From positions 62,001 to 126,000 of the forward strand of contig NZ_NPIA01000008.1 of NCBI RefSeq assembly GCF_002262935.1: a stretch of DNA of 64,000 nucleotides, in the 5' to 3' direction. Below the pieces are notes generated by a model. That model was not told the DNA's origin. It did no database searches and was given only the letters and a program-made list of their open reading frames with translations. The translations under genes and the position numbers were made by a program. Of this stretch, positions 53,809 to 61,265 are shown piece by piece; within the stretch, counting starts at the first letter, position 1, and every line of letters begins with the position of its first letter. Origin of the DNA: Lottiidibacillus patelloidae. Its GTDB lineage: Bacteria > Bacillota > Bacilli > Bacillales > SA5d-4.

Positions 53809-54435
53809 ATGCAAGGACAACAAAATGGAATGAATTCATCGATGCAAACCTCACCAACAATGCCAGCAACGATGCGTCATGGAGGGCATGAAGTTTTTGA
53901 TGTTCATGAGGTTCTATCAACGTTAATTTCAACTTTAGACCAATATTTATTATTTCAAGAACAAATTCAATGTCCCGAACTGAAAGGAATTTTACAAAGA
54001 CAGCATCAATTTATTACGCAAACTTATAACACCGCCGTTGATTGTTTCACAACTGGACAAGATCCAACCGTACCAACGCAAAGTTATAAAATGCTGCAAA
54101 ATAATGATGTAATTTATGGCTTAAAACCAGCGCAACCACAAAAACCTGCACAGTCTGTTGCAGAAATTAATGAACAAACGATTTCCACTTCAGCCCTTGG
54201 CCTCGTTAAATCTGCGGCTACGTTAATGGCAATGACGTCACTTGAAATGACAAATCCAGTCGTCCGTCGTGTAATTGCAGATAGTGTTCCTAATTTTATC
54301 GAAATGTCATATGAGCTTTTCTTATATATGAATAAGAAATCCTATTATCAAGTTCCACAATTAACTATGCAAGACATGCAAATGATGGTTACGAGTTATA
54401 CGCAATCGCAACAACAGATGCAAATGCCAAATTAA
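53809..54435 (+). CDS. CotF-family spore coat-like protein
   Basis: 208 residues. Met/Gln-rich N-terminus (QGQQNGMNSSMQTSPTMPAT) and C-terminus (SQQQMQMPN) flank a helical core, EVLSTLISTLDQYLLFQEQI and QHQFITQTYNTAVDCF, typical of the CotF/YhcN-type coat proteins of four-helix design. I choose the ATG at 53809 after GGGGGA (seven-base spacing); an in-frame ATG at 53788 behind AAAGGTG is also possible. It is likely made in the mother cell late in sporulation. A terminator follows. Confidence 0.8.
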   Translation: MQGQQNGMNSSMQTSPTMPATMRHGGHEVFDVHEVLSTLISTLDQYLLFQEQIQCPELKGILQRQHQFITQTYNTAVDCFTTGQDPTVPTQSYKMLQNNDVIYGLKPAQPQKPAQSVAEINEQTISTSALGLVKSAATLMAMTSLEMTNPVVRRVIADSVPNFIEMSYELFLYMNKKSYYQVPQLTMQDMQMMVTSYTQSQQQMQMPN

Positions 54436-54455
54436 AAAAGCTTAAAGCTAAGAAA

Positions 54456-54508
54456 AAAAACTGCACCTTCAATTGTTAGAAATACTCTAACAAAAGGTGC
54501 AGTTTATA
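54456..54508. terminator. Bidirectional terminator
   Basis: AAACTGCACCTT/AAGGTGCAGTTT with an inner GTTAGA/TCTAAC stem; between the coat-protein gene and the convergent acetyltransferase. Confidence 0.8.
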
Positions 54509-54518
54509 TTTAATCTAC

Positions 54519-55016
54519 CTATTCATTATTTCCAACTACAGTACTTCTTCTTTCAAACATTACTACAACGCGCCAAACACCTTTCATTCTGCCTATTTTC
54601 CGTTGAATACCAAGTTCTTGAAATCCAAACTTTTTATGTAAGTGTATACTCGTTTTATTTTCTGGAAAAATCCCTGCAAATAACGTCCAAAATCCTTTAT
54701 CCTCAGAACATGTAATTAATGCTTGAAGTAACTTACTTCCTGTTCCTTTTCCACTAGCATTAGGATGTACATAAATGCTTACTTCTCCTACACCACGGTA
54801 TACTTCACGATTTGAAGTGCGACTTAATTTACACCAGCCTAATATCTTTTGATTATCATGAGCGACTAGTAAGCAGTCTTTTACAGCGCTTTCCACGAAA
54901 TATTCTAATGATGGAGTAGCTATTTCAAACGTTGCTTGTCCAGTTTTAATACCCAATTCGTAAATAATTTTTACTTGCTCCCAATCACTTTCTTCAAATT
55001 TCCGTATCTCAGCCAA
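54519..55016 (-). CDS. GNAT acetyltransferase, phosphinothricin-type
   Basis: 165 residues. EIRKFEESDWEQVKIIYELG and FEIATPSLEYF at the start, then GVGEVSIYVHPNASGKGTGS (acetyl-CoA motif A) and IHLHKKFGFQELG, follow the Bar/Pat (YwnH) subfamily, which N-acetylates methionine sulfoximine, phosphinothricin or related amines. The specific substrate is unknown. TTG start at 55016 with AGGAGAG upstream. Next gene upstream on the same strand is LysE-like, 41 bases away. Confidence 0.85.
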   Translation of the reverse strand: MAEIRKFEESDWEQVKIIYELGIKTGQATFEIATPSLEYFVESAVKDCLLVAHDNQKILGWCKLSRTSNREVYRGVGEVSIYVHPNASGKGTGSKLLQALITCSEDKGFWTLFAGIFPENKTSIHLHKKFGFQELGIQRKIGRMKGVWRVVVMFERRSTVVGNNE

Positions 55017-55057
55017 ATTCTTCTCTCCTAGTAATCTATTGTTATTTTTGCTTTATC

Positions 55058-55699
55058 TTATAAGGTTGCTCGAATAAATTCAATCGCAAACCCTACGCCG
55101 AACCAAAATAAACAAAAGCCTGCTACAAAAGTAATCATACGTAAGAGTCGATCTTTGACTAATTCACGTCCAAAATGAACCGTAAAAGCAATGTTTAAAT
55201 TCCATAAGATTATGCCAATAAAGATTGCCATACTTAATAATACCGAAGTAGCAAGTGTTTCCTTTTTAGACAATGTTGCTAATGTTGATCCATATACCCC
55301 AAACCAAAAAACTATATTAATAGGATTAACTAATGCGATAAAAAAACCTGTTAGATATGCGTTGGATATTCGCACATGTTCTTCTGCCAGATTGGACATT
55401 ACCTTTATTCTTTTTATACTACTTTTCATACTAGAAATCCCTAAATACATAAGCATTATTGCTCCTATTGCATACATCGCTAAAACAACTACTTTATGTT
55501 GCATAAATTGACTAGCACCAAAAAATATAAGAATTAAAAATAGGAAATCAGCTGTAACGCCACCTAAACCTACTAACCAAGATTGCCAAAAGCCGTCGGT
55601 GATACCACGTTTAATCATTTCAAAATTAATTGGCCCTACCGGAGCAGCTAAACTAATTCCTAGCACCGTAAATTTTATGAATAATAATAGAAAATCCAC
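55058..55699 (-). CDS. LysE/RhtB-family amino-acid exporter
   Basis: 213 residues, six helices. PVGPINFEMIKRGITDGFWQ at residues 21-40 is the LysE signature, and the loop GFFIALVNPINIVFWFGV is conserved. It should export a basic or neutral amino acid or derivative. GTG start at 55699 with AGGAGTTG upstream. It may be cotranscribed with the acetyltransferase downstream, a pairing that could acetylate and export an amine, though this is inference. Confidence 0.88.
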   Translation of the reverse strand: MDFLLLFIKFTVLGISLAAPVGPINFEMIKRGITDGFWQSWLVGLGGVTADFLFLILIFFGASQFMQHKVVVLAMYAIGAIMLMYLGISSMKSSIKRIKVMSNLAEEHVRISNAYLTGFFIALVNPINIVFWFGVYGSTLATLSKKETLATSVLLSMAIFIGIILWNLNIAFTVHFGRELVKDRLLRMITFVAGFCLFWFGVGFAIEFIRATL

Positions 55700-55829
55700 T
55701 TCTATACAACTCCTACCACTTGTCCTACTTCACTATATGCAGGACTCGCAATCATATATTCATAAATCAAACATGCCTAGCGTAAAATGTATCATTGCGA
55801 ATGTTGAAGGGAGTGCTATAAAAGCAATC

Positions 55830-56879
55830 ATGAAAATATCAGAAAGCTACCAAGCTAATCAATCAGTCTTAGGGGATCTGCCCCATTGGGGTAACCAAGC
55901 ATTTAAAAGTTTCACAAACGATTTATTAAGTGAAGAAAATCCCTTCCCGTGTATTTTAGGTGTTGAAGGTATGAAAGCAGGTCAATTGCGTTTTTGTTTT
56001 ATTGACTCGACAGAAGATGAATCAGCTCTAAAAAATCTGGCATCCCACTTAACACATTACTTACAACATTATAAAAAGATTGGGAAAAACACCTCTTTTG
56101 TTGCATTTTTTAAGCCTGATGACTTAAAGACAATGGAGCAATATGAAAAACAATTTTGGGGTATTTTACAAGCGCTACATAAATACGATAATCAACCTTG
56201 GCCAAAGGAAGTTCCGAAAGATCCTAACAATCCACTATGGGAGTTCAGCTTTCAAAATGAACCGATATTTGTCGTATGCAATACACCCGCTCATGAAAAG
56301 AGAAAAAGTCGGTATAGTAGTACATTTATGATGACCTTCCAGCCCCGTTGGGTGTTTGAAGGGATGAACGCTCAAACAAAAAAAGGACAAAAAGTGCAAA
56401 AAATTGTCCGTGACAGACTTAAAAAATATGACAAAATCAAGGCACACCCTGAACTAAATTGGTATGGTGATCCAGAGACGAGAGAGTGGAAGCAATATTT
56501 TTTACGTGATGAAAATGATTCGACTTTAAATAAATGTCCTTTTCATACTTCTTTAAAGGAGGAAAGAAAAATGCCGATGACGAAAGTAACAATTGAAAAA
56601 AACGTCGGTGGTACGATGGAAGAAGTCGTTAGAGAGATACTTCCTGAAGCAACAAGTTATGTAGAAATACAAAATGATGCTCCTCATCAAGAACACCCTA
56701 CTCATACACATCCAACAGATGAAATTTTACACATATTAGAAGGAACGATTTATTTTACAATCGGAGAAGAGACAACGTTATGTCATCCTGGTGACCGCAT
56801 TTACTTACCGAAGGAAACTGTTCATGGATCAAAAGCCGGACCTACAGGGTGTTTATATGTCATCTCCATTCAAAAATAG
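55830..56879 (+). CDS. YqcI/YcgG-family protein continuing in frame into a cupin domain
   Basis: 349 residues from the ATG at 55830. Residues 1-235 (FPCILGVEGMKAGQLRFCFI, EFSFQNEPIFVVCNTPAH, FMMTFQPRWVFEGMNA and the terminal NKCPFH) match the YqcI/YcgG family, of unknown function. After CPFHTSLKEERK the frame runs into a single cupin module, HQEHPTHTHPTDEILHILEG and HPGDRIYLPKETVHGS, with the His/Glu metal ligands. An internal ATG at 56571 has AAAGGAGGAAAG upstream, so the cupin may also be made alone. The first start is uncertain: GGGAG lies 15 bases before it, and an ATG at 55773 is open too. It precedes the isochorismatase-family gene by 16 bases. Confidence 0.78.
   Translation: MKISESYQANQSVLGDLPHWGNQAFKSFTNDLLSEENPFPCILGVEGMKAGQLRFCFIDSTEDESALKNLASHLTHYLQHYKKIGKNTSFVAFFKPDDLKTMEQYEKQFWGILQALHKYDNQPWPKEVPKDPNNPLWEFSFQNEPIFVVCNTPAHEKRKSRYSSTFMMTFQPRWVFEGMNAQTKKGQKVQKIVRDRLKKYDKIKAHPELNWYGDPETREWKQYFLRDENDSTLNKCPFHTSLKEERKMPMTKVTIEKNVGGTMEEVVREILPEATSYVEIQNDAPHQEHPTHTHPTDEILHILEGTIYFTIGEETTLCHPGDRIYLPKETVHGSKAGPTGCLYVISIQK
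56554..56573 (+). promoter_or_regulatory. Strong internal ribosome site and start for the cupin domain
   Basis: AAAGGAGGAAAGAAAA directly before ATG at 56571; the downstream 102 codons encode a complete cupin. It indicates independent translation or a recent stop-codon loss between two genes. Confidence 0.7.
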
Positions 56880-56895
56880 TAACTGGAGGTTTCAA

Positions 56896-57462
56896 ATGAA
56901 TGTTGCACTTTTATTAATTGATGTACAAAAAGCGTTTCAAGATAGTAAGTGGGGGAATCGAAATAACCTTAATGCAGAAGAAAACATGTTACAGTTGCTA
57001 AAGGCATGGCGCCAAAGTAATATGCCAATCATCCATATCCAACATGCTTCAACAGATGAACATTCTCCGCTTCACCCATCAAAGCCTGGGTATGAACTTA
57101 AAGATGGCTTTGAGCCACATAGAGGTGAAAGTCATTTCACAAAAAATGTGAATAGCGCATTTATTGGAACCGATTTAGAAAAAAGACTAAAAAAACTTGG
57201 CTGTACTGATATTGTCGTAATTGGATTAACAACGCAACATTGCGTTTCTACAACGACAAGAATGGGCGCAAACCTCGGTTTTCATATGCATGTTGTAAGT
57301 GATGCAACTGCTGCTTTTGAATTAACATCTTTTGATGGTAAGCAGTATAGCGCAGAGGAAGTTCATCATGCGGCTTTAACAAATCTTCACAATGAGTTCG
57401 CAACAATATTGACGACGGAAAAGGCTATTGAAACTTTTATTGCAAATAAATTGCTAAAATAA
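56896..57462 (+). CDS. Isochorismatase-family cysteine hydrolase
   Basis: 188 residues. ALLLIDVQKAFQD supplies the catalytic Asp at the N-terminus, HFTKNVNSAFIGT the Lys, and VVIGLTTQHCVSTTTRMG the Cys of the nicotinamidase/isochorismatase triad. Substrate not assignable (amide or isochorismate-like). ATG at 56896 with CTGGAGG upstream. It lies 16 bases after the YqcI/YcgG-cupin ORF and shares its operon and terminator. Confidence 0.88.
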   Translation: MNVALLLIDVQKAFQDSKWGNRNNLNAEENMLQLLKAWRQSNMPIIHIQHASTDEHSPLHPSKPGYELKDGFEPHRGESHFTKNVNSAFIGTDLEKRLKKLGCTDIVVIGLTTQHCVSTTTRMGANLGFHMHVVSDATAAFELTSFDGKQYSAEEVHHAALTNLHNEFATILTTEKAIETFIANKLLK

Positions 57463-57496
57463 AACAAATGTCCTTTTTAGGACATTTGTTTTTTTA
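57462..57496. terminator. Terminator between the hydrolase and CHRD genes
   Basis: AAACAAATGTCC/GGACATTTGTTT around TTTTTA, with T-run on the plus side and A/T-rich flank on the other. Confidence 0.85.
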
Positions 57497-57497
57497 T

Positions 57498-57938
57498 TTA
57501 CCAGATTGGGTGGATTTTTTTTATTTGACCGCGGATTTCACCGCCAGGATTTTGCTCGGTATGAACATTTACATACGTGTTTCCTTTTTCCATCGCTTTT
57601 ATTAACTCTTTCACACTATCAATTCCAACATTATTGTCTACGATATCTTCATCTTTAATAATCCCTTGAACAACGCCTTGTCGTGTTGAGATACCTTCTT
57701 GTTCAGCTAGTGTGGCAACATCGGCACCGAATAAAAATGCTAGGACAGGTCCGTTTTCATCTCTTTCTCCAAAATGAATATGCGCTTGGACTAAATCGCG
57801 AATGTTATTTACTTCTAAGAAAAACTTCAATTTCGTTTTTTTCTTATTCGTTACAAACTTAGCGATTCCAAAGGCGTTTGAACGTACTGGTGGAACTTCA
57901 TTTCTTCCTCTTAAACGTGCTACAAAAAACTCACTCAT
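57498..57938 (-). CDS. CHRD-domain protein
   Basis: 146 residues with one CHRD module: FVARLRGRNEVPPVRSNAFG, VQAHIHFGERDENGPVLAFL and YVNVHTEQNPGGEIRGQI are the defining blocks. Bacterial CHRD proteins are often secreted, but no signal peptide is present here, so it may be cytoplasmic or a spore protein. Function unknown; the fold resembles superoxide-dismutase-like beta sandwiches. ATG at 57938 follows AGGAGGTG. Confidence 0.88.
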   Translation of the reverse strand: MSEFFVARLRGRNEVPPVRSNAFGIAKFVTNKKKTKLKFFLEVNNIRDLVQAHIHFGERDENGPVLAFLFGADVATLAEQEGISTRQGVVQGIIKDEDIVDNNVGIDSVKELIKAMEKGNTYVNVHTEQNPGGEIRGQIKKIHPIW

Positions 57939-57988
57939 AAAACTTCACCTCCTAATTTTTAAGATATAATCATCTTATTCAGAAAGTG

Positions 57989-58019
57989 AAAAAAGGCTTG
58001 GTCTCAATGACCAAGCCAA
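57989..58019 (-). terminator. Terminator of the SsuABC-like operon
   Basis: GGCTTGGTC/GACCAAGCC around ATTGA, followed by TTTTTTC on the minus strand, 40 bases after the stop. Confidence 0.8.
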
Positions 58020-58057
58020 CTAAAATTAGATTTTTTAACCTATAAGCTATCAAAATA

Positions 58058-59047
58058 TTATTTAGATATAAATTGACGATTTATTAAGTCTGAGAAATCA
58101 GGCTGTTCTTTTAAAAACTTTAAGTGGAATGAAGAGTCAGCAAACGCTTGGATTGCTTCTTGATTAACTTCATATGTGAATCCAATTCGATTCCAAGCAC
58201 TATCAATTACTGCTTTACTAAGCTCTTGCCCGGTAATTTCTTTTATCGCTTTAAGCGTAATTTCTTTCGCTTTTTCCGGACTTTCATTAATAAAAGCTGT
58301 TGCTTCCATATGAGCATCAACAATTTTTTGAACAAGTGCAGGGTTTTCATTAATTAACGTTCCTGAAGTTACTAGTACAGAAGCTGGTAATGTTTTACCA
58401 AAAGAAATTTCATCTGTATCAATGATTACTTTCGCACCTGTTTCTTGCTCTAAAACAGATGCCCAAGGTTCTGGTGCTACCGCAATATCAACTTTTCCAG
58501 CTAAAAACATTTGCACATATTGAGAAGGCTTTCCAGTTACGTGGCTCATCGACCCACCAATTCGATTTGAAGTAATCCCTAGTTCTTTTAAATATGTTTC
58601 GGCTTGCACATCATGAGTACAACCAACTCGAGGAGTTATAAACGTTTTTCCTGGAAAGTCATTCACTGAATTTATTCCACTATCTTTTCTAGCAAGTACT
58701 ACTGTACCACCTGTAGATCCACCAGCAATGATTTTCACATCTGCGCCAGTAGAATAGTAGTTCATCGCTGGACCTGGCCCAACTAAACCAGCATGTATTT
58801 CACCTGTCGTTAAAGCTAACATAAACGAAGATCCATCTGGGAATGTACGATATTCAATAACTGTTCCATCACCTAAATGTTTTTCGAAGATGCCGTTCTC
58901 TTTCGCTACCATAGCTGGTACGTGATTTATATTTGGAAAATATCCAATAATAATCTTTTCATCTGTTGCACCGTTTTTCGTGCCACATCCTGCAAGAATC
59001 CCCGCAAATGTAAATAATGCTGTTAATACTAATAAGGTTTTTTTCAT
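58058..59047 (-). CDS. ABC transporter substrate-binding lipoprotein, SsuA/TauA/NrtA-like
   Basis: 329 residues. Signal KKTLLVLTALFTFAGILAGC with lipobox; the mature part starts IIIGYFPNINHVPAMVAKEN and matches the nitrate/sulfonate/taurine binding class. VGPGPAMNYYSTGADVKII and VAPEPWASVLEQETGAKVI are typical. It is the last gene of the operon ATPase-permease-binding protein. Ligand not deducible; no S-box is present upstream, and sulfonate use is only a class-level guess. ATG at 59047 with GGAGGAAATT upstream. Confidence 0.88.
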   Translation of the reverse strand: MKKTLLVLTALFTFAGILAGCGTKNGATDEKIIIGYFPNINHVPAMVAKENGIFEKHLGDGTVIEYRTFPDGSSFMLALTTGEIHAGLVGPGPAMNYYSTGADVKIIAGGSTGGTVVLARKDSGINSVNDFPGKTFITPRVGCTHDVQAETYLKELGITSNRIGGSMSHVTGKPSQYVQMFLAGKVDIAVAPEPWASVLEQETGAKVIIDTDEISFGKTLPASVLVTSGTLINENPALVQKIVDAHMEATAFINESPEKAKEITLKAIKEITGQELSKAVIDSAWNRIGFTYEVNQEAIQAFADSSFHLKFLKEQPDFSDLINRQFISK

Positions 59048-59062
59048 TTTAATTTCCTCCGA

Positions 59063-59818
59063 TTATGAATTTAAGCCCCATCGCTTCATGACGGACTTTT
59101 CGATACGTTGAAAGACAAGTTGATCGGCAATTGCACCGATTACTCCGATAATAATCATTACTCCAACTACAAGAGCCATATTGTTGTAATCTGATGCAAA
59201 ACGTAATGTGTAGCCTAGCCCAGGACCTGTGCTTAATAATTCACCGGCCATTAATGCACGCCACGCGAATGCCCAAGCAAGTCTTGCTCCTGTTACGACA
59301 TATGGAATGGAGGCTGGAAAAATAACACGAATAAATAAGTCAATTCCCTTAACTCCCATCGTTTGTGCCGCTCTTATATAAAGAGGTGAAACATTTTTTA
59401 CACCAGTACGGATATTGAGGGTCATTACAAATGTCCCACCTAAAACTACGATAAAAATTATTGCCGTTGTATTTAAACCAAACCATAGTGCCGCAAGTGG
59501 AAGCCAGACAATACTTGGGACACTTTGAAAAGCTAAAATTAATGATCCTAGTGTGTCATCTGCTGTTTTCGATTTTGCCAATAATATACCTAAACTAGTT
59601 CCTAAAATTAATGCAATTCCAAGTCCTAATAATAAGCGTTGAAAACTGGCTTCTAACGCATAAATTAATGTTTTATCTTGAAAACCGGTCACTAACGAAT
59701 CTAAGACTTGTGAAGCTCCGGGAAAGAAAACGGAGTTCCAAAGATTTAGACGGAAACCACTTTCCCATAAAGCTATTACTATTGTAAAAAATATTAGCCT
59801 TTTAATTGTTGGAGTCAT
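59063..59818 (-). CDS. ABC transporter permease, SsuC-like
   Basis: 251 residues, six helices, with the coupling loop RAAQTMGVKGIDLFIRVIFP and MAGELLSTGPGLGYTLRFAS. It overlaps the upstream ATPase gene by 17 bases, so translation is coupled. Forms the pore with itself as a homodimer and works with the ATPase at 59802 and the binding protein at 58058. Confidence 0.9.
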   Translation of the reverse strand: MTPTIKRLIFFTIVIALWESGFRLNLWNSVFFPGASQVLDSLVTGFQDKTLIYALEASFQRLLLGLGIALILGTSLGILLAKSKTADDTLGSLILAFQSVPSIVWLPLAALWFGLNTTAIIFIVVLGGTFVMTLNIRTGVKNVSPLYIRAAQTMGVKGIDLFIRVIFPASIPYVVTGARLAWAFAWRALMAGELLSTGPGLGYTLRFASDYNNMALVVGVMIIIGVIGAIADQLVFQRIEKSVMKRWGLNS

Positions 59819-60584
59819 ATTTTAATTCCTCACTTGCTACTTTGTCGATTTCTGTTTTTAAAAAGCTCATAATATGTTCCTCGAGCGCAACCATTTCTGC
59901 CTTTTTCCTTGGCCTTGGAATATCGACCTTGATATCTTCTAAAACCATACCAGGTCTCGTTGCCATCACGAGAATTCGATCTGAAAGTTTAATAGATTCC
60001 GTAATACTATGTGTTACAAATAGTACGGTTTTCTTCGTTTCAATCCAAATACGTTCCAGTTGATCGTGTAATAATGAGCGCGTTTGTTCGTCTAATGCGC
60101 CAAACGGTTCATCCATTAAAAGTACTTCCGGGTCCATTGCAAGTGCTCTAGCTATTGCAACACGTTGCTGCATCCCACCAGACAATTCATGCGGATAGTG
60201 AGAAAGGTAGTTTGATAGTTGGACCATTCGCAAATAATGAAGTGCTTTTTCTTTCGCTTTTTTATTATTCATTTCTTTTTTTAATGGAAACATGACATTA
60301 TCCAAAACGTTTAACCATGGAAAAAGTGCTGCTTGTTGAAAGACCATACCTCGATCCTTCCCAGGTTTCGTAATCGTTTTGCCGCCAACAGTTACCACAC
60401 CGGCAGTTGTCGTAGTAAGACCGGCGACAATATTTAATAACGTCGACTTTCCACATCCCGAAGGACCAAGAATGGAAACGAACTCACCTTTTTCTATCGT
60501 TACATTAATGTTTTTTAATATATCTACAGTGACTTTCTCTTTATTCGAAAATTGTTTATTTAAGTCTTTTATGTTTATAAACAT
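59802..60584 (-). CDS. ABC transporter ATPase, SsuB-like
   Basis: 260 residues. Walker A GPSGCGKST, Q-loop VFQQAALFPWLNV, signature LSGGMQQRVAIARA, Walker B VLLMDEPFGALDE and switch THSITES. First gene of the operon. Start ATG at 60584; GGGTGAGCAT lies upstream. Regulation probably through the sigma-A promoter at 60635-60662; no operator recognised. Confidence 0.92.
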   Translation of the reverse strand: MFINIKDLNKQFSNKEKVTVDILKNINVTIEKGEFVSILGPSGCGKSTLLNIVAGLTTTTAGVVTVGGKTITKPGKDRGMVFQQAALFPWLNVLDNVMFPLKKEMNNKKAKEKALHYLRMVQLSNYLSHYPHELSGGMQQRVAIARALAMDPEVLLMDEPFGALDEQTRSLLHDQLERIWIETKKTVLFVTHSITESIKLSDRILVMATRPGMVLEDIKVDIPRPRKKAEMVALEEHIMSFLKTEIDKVASEELKYDSNN

Positions 60585-60634
60585 ATGCTCACCCTTTTTA
60601 ATTCATACCTACTTTATCGGAATACATGGTTTTA

Positions 60635-60662
60635 ATTATAGTATGATTTTTATGAAAGTCAA
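60635..60662 (-). promoter_or_regulatory. Sigma-A promoter of the SsuBCA-like operon
   Basis: TTGACT at 60657-60662, 16-base spacer, TATAAT at 60635-60640, minus strand, 50 bases before the ATPase start. Confidence 0.75.
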
Positions 60663-60760
60663 GTGAGGAATATTTTCCATCAAAAGAAGGCTTGTTGTTC
60701 TCCTATGCACAGGGGATGAGGGAGTGAATTTAACTGTGTAGCAACATATTTAAATGTGCA

Positions 60761-60809
60761 AAGGGCTGTTCAGAAAATCAGTTTTTACTGACTTTCTAAA
60801 CAGCCCCTT
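60761..60809. other. Long imperfect hairpin without a T-tract
   Basis: AAGGGCTGTTCAGAAAATCAG pairs, with few mismatches, with CTGACTTTCTAAACAGCCCCTT over a six-base loop. It lies between the PH-domain gene and the SsuBCA-like operon; the T-run needed for an efficient intrinsic terminator is missing on both strands. The rest of 60663-60816 shows nothing else. Confidence 0.6.
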
Positions 60810-60816
60810 GTTAATA

Positions 60817-61194
60817 TTACTTTAATACATAATCTGCTAATACTTTTTGCAGTTCATAAATATTTAAGTTTTTATTAAATTGTTTTTGCAAAGGAGTACT
60901 ACTACCAGATATCCAAATCTTTAATTCTGCATCTAAATCAAAGCTACCCGCTGTCTCAATACTAAAATGCGTTATATTTTTATATGGAATCGAATGATAT
61001 TCTGTTTTCTTACCTGTTAGCCCTTGTTTATCAACTAACACTAACCGTTTATCTGTAAATATAAACATGTCTCGAATTAATTTGTACGCCTTTTCCACTC
61101 TTTCATTTGTAGCTAGTATATTTCCATACTCACGTGTTACATCTTCAATATTTACTTCAGATGCATTCCCAAGCATTCCATTAAAAATCCCCAT
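60817..61194 (-). CDS. Bacterial PH-domain protein
   Basis: 125 residues. GNILATNERVEKAYKLIRDM, FIFTDKRLVLVDKQGLTGKK and SIPYKNITHFSIETAGSFDL are the core of the bPH_1 (PF08000, YvbH-like) fold. The protein is cytoplasmic; role unknown. GGGGG precedes two adjacent ATGs; the second (61194) has better spacing. It lies 70 bases downstream of the Ser/Thr kinase gene on the same strand and could be cotranscribed. Confidence 0.85.
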   Translation of the reverse strand: MGIFNGMLGNASEVNIEDVTREYGNILATNERVEKAYKLIRDMFIFTDKRLVLVDKQGLTGKKTEYHSIPYKNITHFSIETAGSFDLDAELKIWISGSSTPLQKQFNKNLNIYELQKVLADYVLK

Positions 61195-61265
61195 CATTAT
61201 CCCCCTTATTATTTTCCGCTATAAGTAACACTTCTTTACCTATCTTTGTATTCCTCTAATTGCAA

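Noticed and set aside
55599-55829. Upstream extension of the YqcI/YcgG ORF to 55599
   Set aside because: The extension lies antisense to the LysE-like gene, has no ribosome site and is not part of the family domain.
60585-60634. CymR- or S-box-type control of the SsuBCA-like operon
   Set aside because: The leader is only 50 bases long, without the aptamer core, and the weak dyad there does not match the CymR motif convincingly.
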